Shown: positions 1 through 5,255 of the stretch, one piece after another
Position numbering within the stretch: the first letter of the stretch is position 1
Layout of the letters: every line of letters begins with the position of its first letter
NCBI GenBank assembly: GCA_903904765.1
Contig: CAIVEA010000689.1
Coordinates: 1-5,255 of the forward strand
Length of the DNA stretch: 5,255 bases
From: an uncultured Chloroflexota bacterium
Lineage (GTDB): Bacteria > Chloroflexota > Anaerolineae > Aggregatilineales > Phototrophicaceae
Direction of reading: 5' to 3'
The notes under the pieces: model-generated
Told to the model about the DNA's origin: nothing
Seen by the model: the letters and a program-made list of their open reading frames with translations, nothing else
Database searches by the model: none
Position numbers and translations under genes: made by a program

Positions 1-627
1 CTGCTTGTCAATCGCCATCGAGATCGCTTGGCGAACCTTGACGTTGTCGAACGGCTTCACCTTGTTGTTGATGCCCAGATAGAAGATGTTCGCGGGGACG
101 CGGGGGTACAGCTTGAAATCCGGGTTGGCTTCCACAGCGGCGAAATCGGCGGGGCTAACATTGTCCACGCCATCCACCGTGCCAGCCTGAAGTTCGTTCC
201 AGCGGGCAGCCGCTTCCGAGTTCCACTTCAGAATGACAGTCGGTTCAATGGGCGCTTCACCCCAGTAGTTTTCATTCACGCTGAAAACCATTTCATTGCC
301 GCGATCCCAGCTTTCCAGCTTGTACGGGCCAGTGCCGATGGGGTTGCTGAACAGTTCATCGCCACCGCCATTGGTCGCAATCAGCTGATCCGCCGAGTGA
401 ATGGCGAAAGCTGAGAAAGCAACCTTCACGGGGAGCGCCGGGTCAGCATAGCACAGCGTAAACTTCACAGTGTAAGCATCCACCGCTTCGATGGACTTGA
501 TTTCGCCGCCATAGCTGCAATCCGCAGCAGCTACAACGGATGCATCTTGCGCGGCGACTGGCAGCACCAGCCCCAGCACAACGGCCACCAGTACGACCAG
601 CGGCATGAGACGAAGGACAGACTTCAT
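1..627 (-). CDS. Family 5 (peptide/nickel-type) ABC transporter substrate-binding protein, N-terminal part, cut by the window edge
   Basis: An open frame runs from ATG at 627 to the left edge without a stop (209 codons). AGAGGAG at 634-640 lies 6 bases before the ATG and fixes the start. Residues 1-26 are a signal peptide (MKSVLR, then a long hydrophobic core, VAA-QDA), with no lipobox cysteine next to the core. Family 5 (SBP_bac_5, DppA/OppA-like) hallmarks follow: KSIEAVDAYTVKFTL (44-58), NPIGTGPYKLESW (95-107), NENYWG (118-123), a region resembling the family's 'ARLAALQSGEVD' stretch at 141-152, and DNVKVRQAISMAIDK (194-208). Such proteins bind oligopeptides, nickel or sugars outside the membrane and hand them to a permease; the ligand cannot be read here. 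It is odd that the usual first 70-100 mature residues, from GGTL to the 'FHDGTPFTAEDV' region, are absent: GTGPY lies at residues 98-102 instead of about 170-200. Cys37 and Cys59 could form a disulfide. The gene diverges from livK. The family call is sure; the substrate is not. Confidence 0.93.
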   Translation of the reverse strand, partial: MKSVLRLMPLVVLVAVVLGLVLPVAAQDASVVAAADCSYGGEIKSIEAVDAYTVKFTLCYADPALPVKVAFSAFAIHSADQLIATNGGGDELFSNPIGTGPYKLESWDRGNEMVFSVNENYWGEAPIEPTVILKWNSEAAARWNELQAGTVDGVDNVSPADFAAVEANPDFKLYPRVPANIFYLGINNKVKPFDNVKVRQAISMAIDKQ

Positions 628-710
628 ATACGACTCCTCTAAAGAATAGGAACCCTTTTACAAACAAACCCGCTTACAACGGACGTTCTGTATTTCGACA
701 GCACACGTAT

Positions 711-737
711 TGCATCAGACGGGTTCGTAGTGATGCA
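711..737. repeat. Short inverted repeat at the expected transcript start of the peptide-binding protein gene
   Basis: TGCATCA (711-717) and TGATGCA (731-737) form a perfect 7-base inverted repeat with a 13-base loop. ACG (719-721) and CGT (726-728) inside the loop can add 3 base pairs. The predicted +1 of the minus-strand promoter (about 734-736) falls inside the right arm. The element could therefore be a second operator at the start site or a hairpin near the 5' end of the mRNA. The sequence alone does not decide between these. Confidence 0.5.
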
Positions 738-740
738 CGG

Positions 741-769
741 ATTGTAATACCATGATTCTCGTTTGACAA
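741..769 (-). promoter_or_regulatory. Sigma70-type promoter for the peptide-binding protein gene
   Basis: Read on the minus strand, TTGTCA (769-764) is separated by exactly 17 bases from TACAAT (746-741). Each hexamer matches the consensus at 5 of 6 positions. Transcription would start near 734-736, giving a leader of about 107 bases before the ATG at 627. The left arm of the inverted repeat at 754-764 sits in the spacer and touches the -35 hexamer, so a protein bound there would compete with RNA polymerase. This is the best promoter match I found in the intergenic region. Confidence 0.7.
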
Positions 770-817
770 CCATTTCTATGTGCTGCCACCCATTAATAGA
801 TGAGAGAAACGAGAATC
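754..817. repeat. Perfect 11-base inverted repeat, candidate operator pair
   Basis: GATTCTCGTTT at 754-764 is exactly mirrored by AAACGAGAATC at 807-817, with 42 bases between the arms. The arm centres are 53 bases apart, close to five helical turns, so two bound proteins would lie on the same face of the DNA. Inside the loop, TCTAT (775-779) and ATAGA (796-800) could extend a cruciform or RNA hairpin. The left arm lies in the spacer of the minus-strand promoter. I infer an operator, possibly a looping one. A mobile-element terminal repeat is less likely because I see no target-site duplication at the flanks. Confidence 0.6.
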
Positions 818-1004
818 TTATGTCATCCACCGCCATGTTCTGTAACAGGGAATGTCGCAAATTAGACTGCATCCAAACCTTATACCCGTGCTTATTATTC
901 TTGCATCCCTTGTCGGATTTATTGTTAGGTGTTATTCTCTTCCCCACTTGCGCTCTGTACTGGTTCAACAGAATGATGACAAGCTTTTTCGTCCATTATC
1001 TTGG

Positions 1005-1033
1005 ATGAAACAGTCTACAGTGTCGCATAGAAT
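1005..1033 (+). promoter_or_regulatory. Candidate promoter for livK
   Basis: ATGAAA (1005-1010, 4 of 6 consensus matches) is followed after 17 bases by TAGAAT (1028-1033, 5 of 6). The start would be near 1040, leaving a leader of about 29 bases that contains the ribosome binding site AGGGAG (1057-1062). The -35 is weak, so this promoter may need an activator, or the true promoter may be elsewhere; TTGTCG-N17-TATTCT at 910-938 is a poorer alternative. Confidence 0.35.
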
Positions 1034-1068
1034 ATCGGCTTGTAGTTTAGATATGCAGGGAGTTTGTT

Positions 1069-2271
1069 ATGCGAAACAAGCGGTTTGCAGTCTTGGTTCT
1101 CGTTGTTGTTTTGGCGCTGGCGCTGAGCGCGACCTTCGTTGGCGCTCAGGATGCGAAGGTGATTAAGATCGCCTCGCAGACTCCGCTGTCTGGCCCGCAG
1201 TCGGCTCTGGGCAGCAGCATGAGCAACGCCGTTGCGCTGGCGGTTGAGCAGCTCTCCGGCCCGCTGACCGAACTCGGCTACAAGGTTGAATATGTTCCGT
1301 TCGACGATCAGGCCACCCCGGATGTCGGCGTGGCGAATGCCCAGAATCTGGTCAACGATCCTGCCATTCTGGCGGTCGTCGGCCACCTGAACAGCGGTGT
1401 GGCTATTCCCTCGTCGGAAGTCTACAACGCCAACAACCTGGTCATGATCTCCCCCGCGAACACCAACCCCCGCGTGACCAGCCGTGGTTTCACCACCGTC
1501 AACCGCGTTTGCGGTCGTGACGACTTGCAGGGTCCCACCGGTGCGCGCTTCGTGAATGAACTGGGCGCGAAGTCGGTTTACGTCCTGCACGACACCACCT
1601 CCTACGGTCAGGGTGTGGCTGAATTCTTCCAGAAGGAATCTGAAGCTCTGGGCATCACCGTTCTGGGCTTTGAAGGCACCACCGAAACTGCGAACTTTGA
1701 AGGCGTGATCCAGCCGATCCTCGCGCTGGCTCCCGAAGCCATCTACTTCGGTGGCATCTACTCGCAGACCGGTATCTTCATCAATCAGGCTCGCGCTGCT
1801 GGTTACACCGGCTACTTCGTCGGCCCCGATGGCTTCGACTCGTCGGAATTCGCTCAGCTGGCTGGCGAAGCCGGTGTGAACACCTACTACACCTCGGTTG
1901 CTGGCCCGGCCACCATCTACCCGGATGCCGCCAAGTTCATTGAAGACTACAAGGCCAAGTTCGGTGAGGATCCCCAGCCGTTCGCCGCGCAGTCGTATGA
2001 CTCGGCTGCCATCGCCCTGAACGCGATCTACACCGCCGCCGTTCTGGCTGGCGATGTCCCGTCGCGTGCTGCGGTTGCCTCGGTTGTCCGTGCCACCAAG
2101 GGTTACAAGGGCTTGACCGGCACCGTGACCTTCGATGCTTACGGCGACAACGAAGTCGGTCTGTACTACGTCCTTCAGGTCGGCTCGGCTGACCCGGCGG
2201 CGTGGGGCAGCAACACGCTGCTGAAGACCCTCGAAATCCCGTCGCCCTACAAGGCGCTACAGGGCAGCTAG
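1069..2271 (+). CDS. livK: Branched-chain amino acid ABC transporter substrate-binding protein (LivJ/LivK-like)
   Basis: This 400-residue protein is a Peripla_BP_6 (leucine-binding) family member, close to the usual family length. ATG at 1069 is preceded by AGGGAG at 1057-1062. Residues 1-26 form a signal peptide (MRNKR, hydrophobic core, VGA-QDA) without a lipobox. The mature part begins with the typical strand VIKIASQTPLSG. Compared with E. coli LivJ as I recall it, the pocket is recognisable: GHLNSG (105-110, pocket Ser), MISPANTNP (126-134, Ala130 and Thr132), SYGQG (Tyr179), YFGGIYSQTG (Tyr231) and GPDG (Asp254, where LivJ has Glu226). These residues hold the amino and carboxylate groups of an amino acid, so an amino acid ligand is likely; leucine, isoleucine or valine cannot be distinguished from other amino acids. 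Codons are strongly biased towards C- or G-ending forms, which fits high expression. It is the first gene of the LIV operon and is followed by a terminator before livH. Confidence 0.95.
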   Translation: MRNKRFAVLVLVVVLALALSATFVGAQDAKVIKIASQTPLSGPQSALGSSMSNAVALAVEQLSGPLTELGYKVEYVPFDDQATPDVGVANAQNLVNDPAILAVVGHLNSGVAIPSSEVYNANNLVMISPANTNPRVTSRGFTTVNRVCGRDDLQGPTGARFVNELGAKSVYVLHDTTSYGQGVAEFFQKESEALGITVLGFEGTTETANFEGVIQPILALAPEAIYFGGIYSQTGIFINQARAAGYTGYFVGPDGFDSSEFAQLAGEAGVNTYYTSVAGPATIYPDAAKFIEDYKAKFGEDPQPFAAQSYDSAAIALNAIYTAAVLAGDVPSRAAVASVVRATKGYKGLTGTVTFDAYGDNEVGLYYVLQVGSADPAAWGSNTLLKTLEIPSPYKALQGS

Positions 2272-2287
2272 TCTGAATATGTAGATG

Positions 2288-2336
2288 AAAAAGCGGTGGT
2301 GCCGTGCGTATCTTGCGCGGCCCGCCGCTTTTTTTT
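2288..2336 (+). terminator. Rho-independent terminator after livK, probable attenuator within the operon
   Basis: AAAAAGCGG (2288-2296) pairs with CCGCTTTTT, and the stem continues through TGG/CCG, GCC/GGC and GTGCG/TGCGC, giving about 20 base pairs (including G-T pairs) with a single bulged T and a TATCT loop. A run of eight T follows (2329-2336). It starts 16 bases after the livK stop. livH begins only 29 bases after the T-tract, with no promoter visible in between, so livH, livM and livG probably depend on read-through. This would keep the binding protein in excess over the membrane parts. Confidence 0.88.
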
Positions 2337-2355
2337 AAGTTCTAAATTTCGTATT

Positions 2356-2359
2356 GGAG
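2356..2359 (+). promoter_or_regulatory. livH: Ribosome binding site that decides the livH start
   Basis: GGAG at 2356-2359 lies 6 bases before ATG at 2366. An in-frame TTG at 2354 overlaps this GGAG and has only AT-rich terminator-flanking sequence before it, so it cannot use the site. The ATG at 2366 is therefore the start. Confidence 0.75.
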
Positions 2360-2365
2360 CAGCTT

Positions 2366-3520
2366 ATGGTATCTACCCGCGCAACCACAGACCGCACAGC
2401 TACGGAGTGGCTGTATCGCTATGTCCTTTTCCCCATCGGGCAAATGCTCGTGTTTATCGTGGGTGCGGGCGTAGTTGTCATGGTACTGGCGTATTTGTTG
2501 GCCTTTTTGTTCCCTGAACCCCGCCCGAATATCATCCTTGTAGATCAAATCAACCGCCAGCTTCCCGGCATGTTGATCGCAGGCGTGAGCTTAGGCTTCG
2601 TCTACGCCATGATTGCCTTAGGGTACACCCTTGTTTATGGCGTGCTGAAATTCATCAACTTCGCCCATAGCGAAATCTTCATGTTCGGCTCTGTGATCGG
2701 CTACGAAGTCATGCGGCGCATCGGTGACTCAGGAGAAGGTGTGCTGCAAGCATGGAGTCCGCCACTGCTGGTGATTGTTGTTGTCGTCGTCTCGATGATT
2801 TGTGCTGGCCTTCTGGCGGTACTCATCGAACGGGTGGCCTACCGTCCCCTGCGCGGTGCGCCGCGCCTCGTGCCCCTAATTTCCGCCATCGGCGTGTCGC
2901 TCCTACTCACCGACCTTGTTCGTGCGATTGAAGCCATCACCCGCAACGAATTCAATCTGACCTATCCCACGAACGATCTTGCGTGGTTGAAAACGCCGCT
3001 ACCGCTGGCCTTCGGCGAATCCACCGTCAACGTGCGTGTGACTTCCATCATCATCATCATCGGCGCGGTACTCATGCTGGTCGCCATGAACTACTTCGTG
3101 AATGGCACGAAGCTAGGGCGTGGTATCCGTGCGGTTTCGCAAGATATGACCACCGCTTCCTTGATGGGTATCAATGTCAATTTCATGATCTCGCTCACGT
3201 TCTTCGTCGGCGGGTCATTCGGTGGCGCAGCGGGTTCGCTGTTCGGGATGAACGTCGGCACGGTCACACCGTATGTCGGCTTCACACCCGGCATCAAAGC
3301 CTTCACCGCAGCCGTTCTCGGCGGCATCGGTAATGTCACCGGCGCGCTGCTCGGTGGTCTGGCACTGGGTATGATCGAATCGTTCCTGAACGGTATTCTG
3401 GTCTACTTCCCGGCGCTCGGTCAGCGGTATACCGATATTTTCTCGTTCTCGGTTCTCATCCTCATCCTCATCTTCCGCCCAAGCGGTCTGCTGGGTGAGC
3501 GTGTAGACGAGAAGGTGTAA
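2366..3520 (+). CDS. livH: Branched-chain amino acid ABC transporter permease LivH
   Basis: The 384-residue inner-membrane protein is one half of the transport channel for the LIV importer. Family marks are the segment LIAGVSLGFVYAMIALGYTLVYG (70-92), INFAHSEIFMFGS (97-109), ERVAYRPLR (155-163), the cytoplasmic coupling region RAVSQDMTTASLMGI (255-269), which contacts the ATPase, glycine-rich FVGGSFGGAAGSLFG and AAVLGGIGNVTGALLGG, and a C-terminal [12 protein letters not shown]. coli LivH, as I recall it, starts a few residues before the first of these. Here about 50 more residues precede it, including one extra membrane segment (about 27-49). Ser102 stands where most relatives have Gly in NFAHG. 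The first ATG with a proper ribosome binding site was chosen as start. The TAA is 2 bases before livM, whose ribosome binding site (AAGGTG, 3512-3517) lies inside livH, so translation is probably coupled. Confidence 0.95.
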   Translation: MVSTRATTDRTATEWLYRYVLFPIGQMLVFIVGAGVVVMVLAYLLAFLFPEPRPNIILVDQINRQLPGMLIAGVSLGFVYAMIALGYTLVYGVLKFINFAHSEIFMFGSVIGYEVMRRIGDSGEGVLQAWSPPLLVIVVVVVSMICAGLLAVLIERVAYRPLRGAPRLVPLISAIGVSLLLTDLVRAIEAITRNEFNLTYPTNDLAWLKTPLPLAFGESTVNVRVTSIIIIIGAVLMLVAMNYFVNGTKLGRGIRAVSQDMTTASLMGINVNFMISLTFFVGGSFGGAAGSLFGMNVGTVTPYVGFTPGIKAFTAAVLGGIGNVTGALLGGLALGMIESFLNGILVYFPALGQRYTDIFSFSVLILILIFRPSGLLGERVDEKV

Positions 3521-3522
3521 AC

Positions 3523-5109
3523 ATGACAACTATACAATCTGCACCTGTAATCAAAACCTCTCTCATGGGCAGAATCACCGGCCCCATCCGTGCTGTGCTG
3601 GATAATCCAGTGCTAGCGGTGCCGGCGCTCATCGTGTACATGATTGCGGTCACACTCATTCTGCTCGGACTGAATCGGTCAGATCCGTTGTTCCCGCTGA
3701 AAAGCTCGCTGGCCTTCCCGCCACTGGTGCTGTCGCCCTTCATCGTCCTCTCCGCCAAAATTGACTGGCGCTTCAAAGGGCTACTGGTGCTGGCTGCGCT
3801 GTTCATCCTGTTGCCCCTCATCGGCATGTATGACAGCAGCTACTTTGAACTGGTCATCCAGATTTGTATCTTCGCTGGCCTCGCGTTAGGGTTGAATATC
3901 GTCGTCGGCTTCGCCGGTCTGCTCGACCTCGGTTACGTTGCCTTCTTCGCAGTGGGCGCGTACCTGTGGGCCATGTTCACCTCACCAGTAGACACCTACT
4001 TCAAAGTGAACAATATGCTGGTGTCGGCCAACGCCTTCTATCTGTTCATCTTCTTAGGTGTAGCAGTAGCGGCGACGGGCGGTATCCTGCTCGGTCTGCC
4101 TGTGCTGCGCCTGCGCGGGGACTATCTCGCCATCGTTACCCTCGGCTTCGGTGAAGTCATCCGCGTGCTGGCCGTTAACTTCAACAGCCCCACCAACTTC
4201 ACCAACGGCTCGCAAGGCTTGGATGGTGTACTACGACCACCTGTGCCACAGTTCATCCCCAGCATTATCACCAGCGTAGATCAAACGCTGGGCATTCCTA
4301 TCAGCAACGCGAACACACTCTCTCAGCAAATGCTGTTCTACATCATCGCCATTGCGATTATCGCAGTCATCATCATGATTGCGCGTCGTCTGGATGACTC
4401 CCCCATCGGGCGTGCATGGACGGCCATCCGCGAAGATGAAGTCGCAGCGATTGCGATGGGCGTACCGCTGGTACGGATGAAGCTGCTGGCCTTTGCGATG
4501 GGCGCATCTTTCGCGGGCGCGATTGGTGTCCTGTATGCAGCCAAGCAATCATTCGTCAGCCCGGAGAGCTTCAGCCTGAACCAGTCCATCGGCATCCTCG
4601 CAATGGTCATTGTGGGCGGCATCGGCGGCATTCGTGGAGCGATTTTCGGCGCTTGCGTCGTCACCCTGCTCAACCTTCAGGTACTCAAGAACCTGTCGCT
4701 GCAAATCAACAACTTCAAGAACATTGATGCCGTCATGCCCCCGTGGTTGGTGGCGGTCATCCTTGCTGTTGTCGTCGGATGGATACTCTGGAAGCTCTTG
4801 AAGGCGCTATGGGGCATCACAGCCCGCTGGTTCAGTAACGAAAAACTATCCGGTCAGGTTCGGATGGCGATCTGGGGTGTGCTGGTGGCCGTGCTGGTCA
4901 GGTTCGCACTTCAGGGATCGGGCTTCCGCTTCGATGACTGGCCTTCGCAACTCGAACCGGCTAAGTACGAACGTCTGGTATTCGGTATCCTGCTCATCAT
5001 GATGATGATATTCCGTCCGTCCGGTCTGCTGCCCGAACCGCGCCGCAAAATGGAAATGACGGCAGCCAAAGCCGAAGCGGCTGAAGCCAGCGCCGGCGGG
5101 GAGGGTTAA
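3523..5109 (+). CDS. livM: Branched-chain amino acid ABC transporter permease LivM
   Basis: This is the second channel subunit, 528 residues, long for a family of roughly 300-430. Three hydrophobic segments (about 29-49, 59-76, 85-101) precede the core, as the N-terminal extension does in E. coli LivM. The core shows [24 protein letters not shown] (124-147), [15 protein letters not shown] (197-211), [12 protein letters not shown], the ATPase-coupling stretch [14 protein letters not shown] (301-314), and [18 protein letters not shown]. Instead of moving quickly from the last core helix to the closing helix, it contains about 80 residues (400-481) with two more hydrophobic segments (about 408-426 and 446-463). 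The ending [25 protein letters not shown] (482-506) is family-typical, followed by an Ala/Glu/Lys-rich tail. ATG at 3523 follows AAGGTG with a 5-base gap. It lies 2 bases after livH and 4 bases before livG. Confidence 0.95.
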   Translation: MTTIQSAPVIKTSLMGRITGPIRAVLDNPVLAVPALIVYMIAVTLILLGLNRSDPLFPLKSSLAFPPLVLSPFIVLSAKIDWRFKGLLVLAALFILLPLIGMYDSSYFELVIQICIFAGLALGLNIVVGFAGLLDLGYVAFFAVGAYLWAMFTSPVDTYFKVNNMLVSANAFYLFIFLGVAVAATGGILLGLPVLRLRGDYLAIVTLGFGEVIRVLAVNFNSPTNFTNGSQGLDGVLRPPVPQFIPSIITSVDQTLGIPISNANTLSQQMLFYIIAIAIIAVIIMIARRLDDSPIGRAWTAIREDEVAAIAMGVPLVRMKLLAFAMGASFAGAIGVLYAAKQSFVSPESFSLNQSIGILAMVIVGGIGGIRGAIFGACVVTLLNLQVLKNLSLQINNFKNIDAVMPPWLVAVILAVVVGWILWKLLKALWGITARWFSNEKLSGQVRMAIWGVLVAVLVRFALQGSGFRFDDWPSQLEPAKYERLVFGILLIMMMIFRPSGLLPEPRRKMEMTAAKAEAAEASAGGEG

Positions 5110-5113
5110 GCTG

Positions 5114-5255
5114 ATGACACTTCTTGAAGTACGTAACGTCACAAAGCGCTTTGGCGGCCTGACAGCGGTGAGTGATGTCACCATGTCCATTGCAGAAGGC
5201 AGCATCAGCGCCATCATCGGACCGAACGGCGCGGGCAAAACCACTTTTTTCAACC
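5114..5255 (+). CDS. livG: Branched-chain amino acid ABC transporter ATP-binding protein LivG, N-terminal part, cut by the window edge
   Basis: Forty-seven codons are visible before the right edge. GGAGGG (5100-5105), inside the end of livM, lies 8 bases before ATG at 5114. The protein opens with the standard ABC ATPase start: [21 protein letters not shown], where Phe13 is at the A-loop position that stacks on adenine, and then the Walker A motif GPNGAGKTT (36-44). '[11 protein letters not shown]' is characteristic of the LivG branch, in agreement with its place directly after livH and livM. Signature and Walker B motifs lie outside the window, so completeness cannot be judged. LivG acts on the cytoplasmic face as a nucleotide-binding subunit, usually paired with LivF. 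Confidence 0.93.
   Translation, partial: MTLLEVRNVTKRFGGLTAVSDVTMSIAEGSISAIIGPNGAGKTTFFN

Larger units (their letters stand above)
628..1068. other. Divergent intergenic regulatory region between the peptide-binding protein gene and livK
   Basis: These 441 bases separate two divergent start codons and are visibly more A+T-rich than the flanking genes. They contain the minus-strand promoter at 741-769, an 11-base inverted repeat at 754-817, a shorter inverted repeat at 711-737, a plus-strand promoter candidate at 1005-1033 and a ribosome binding site at each end. I see no tRNA, riboswitch or insertion sequence. The open frames of 80-110 codons that fall here, on both strands, have no recognisable motifs, poor or badly spaced ribosome binding sites and rare-looking codons, so I regard the region as non-coding. 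About 180 bases (820-1000) hold nothing I can assign beyond weak promoter-like hexamers. Confidence 0.8.

Noticed and set aside
643..648. TATTCT on the minus strand as a -10 close to the peptide-binding protein gene
   Set aside because: No -35 at a suitable distance, and the start would fall on or past the ribosome binding site.
763..768. Perfect TTGACA on the plus strand as a livK -35
   Set aside because: No -10-like hexamer lies 15-19 bases downstream (the sequence there is CCACCC-like). It overlaps the complement of the minus-strand -35.
754..817. Inverted repeat read as the ends of a small mobile element
   Set aside because: No direct repeat at the flanks, no second copy in the window, and the element is only 64 bases with a promoter in it.
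910..938. TTGTCG-N17-TATTCT as the main livK promoter
   Set aside because: Only 4 of 6 matches in each hexamer and a leader of about 125 bases; kept only as a weaker alternative to 1005-1033.
639..968. Open frame of 109 codons on the minus strand in the intergenic region
   Set aside because: No recognisable motif, composition unlike the neighbours, it spans the promoter and both inverted repeats, and it overlaps the real start region of the peptide-binding protein gene.
852..1166. Open frame of 104 codons on the plus strand that runs into livK
   Set aside because: Its only upstream purine stretch is 1 base from the ATG, its second part is out of frame inside livK, and the protein resembles nothing I know.
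1015..1590. Long open frame (191 codons) antisense to livK
   Set aside because: Shadow of the strongly codon-biased livK gene; no ribosome binding site or domain evidence.
2983..3333. Open frame with a run of histidines inside livH
   Set aside because: The histidines are the ATC repeat read in another frame; livH itself has full family motifs in its own frame.

Overview
The window is ordinary transport DNA with one well-structured regulatory region. It carries the 5' part of a peptide-type ABC substrate-binding protein gene on the minus strand. This gene diverges from a branched-chain (hydrophobic) amino acid ABC transporter operon of the LIV/HAAT type on the plus strand. The moderately GC-rich coding DNA, the two abundant-looking binding proteins with signal peptides ending near A-QDA, the leader-less variant of a family 5 binding protein and the large permeases all remind me of Chloroflexota (Anaerolineae-like) bacteria. 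That assignment is inference from general likeness, not a database result.

Layout. Positions 1-627 (minus) encode the first 209 residues of a family 5 solute-binding protein that runs off the left edge. Positions 628-1068 are a divergent intergenic region, visibly richer in A and T than the genes around it. It holds a strong sigma70-like promoter for the minus-strand gene (-35 TTGTCA, 17-base spacer, -10 TACAAT), a perfect 11-base inverted repeat with one arm inside that promoter's spacer, a second hairpin where the transcript should start, and a weaker promoter candidate for the plus-strand operon. Positions 1069-2271 encode LivK, the binding protein. A strong rho-independent terminator follows at 2288-2336. 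The tightly packed permease genes livH (2366-3520) and livM (3523-5109) come next, separated by 2 bases. After 4 more bases comes the start of the ATPase gene livG (5114 to the right edge). A livF gene would be expected just beyond the window.

How the parts work together. LivK captures a branched-chain or similar amino acid outside the membrane and delivers it to the LivH-LivM channel. LivG, with a presumed LivF, drives import with ATP. The terminator right after livK, with only 29 bases between its T-tract and the livH start, suggests that livK is transcribed in excess and that the membrane and ATPase genes are reached by read-through. The divergent peptide-binding protein may share nutrient control with the LIV operon through the intergenic region.

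I found no previously undescribed system. The points most worth a second look are the promoter with the overlapping inverted repeat, the attenuator-like terminator, the peptide-binding protein that lacks the usual first segment of lobe I, and the additional membrane segments in LivM and LivH.
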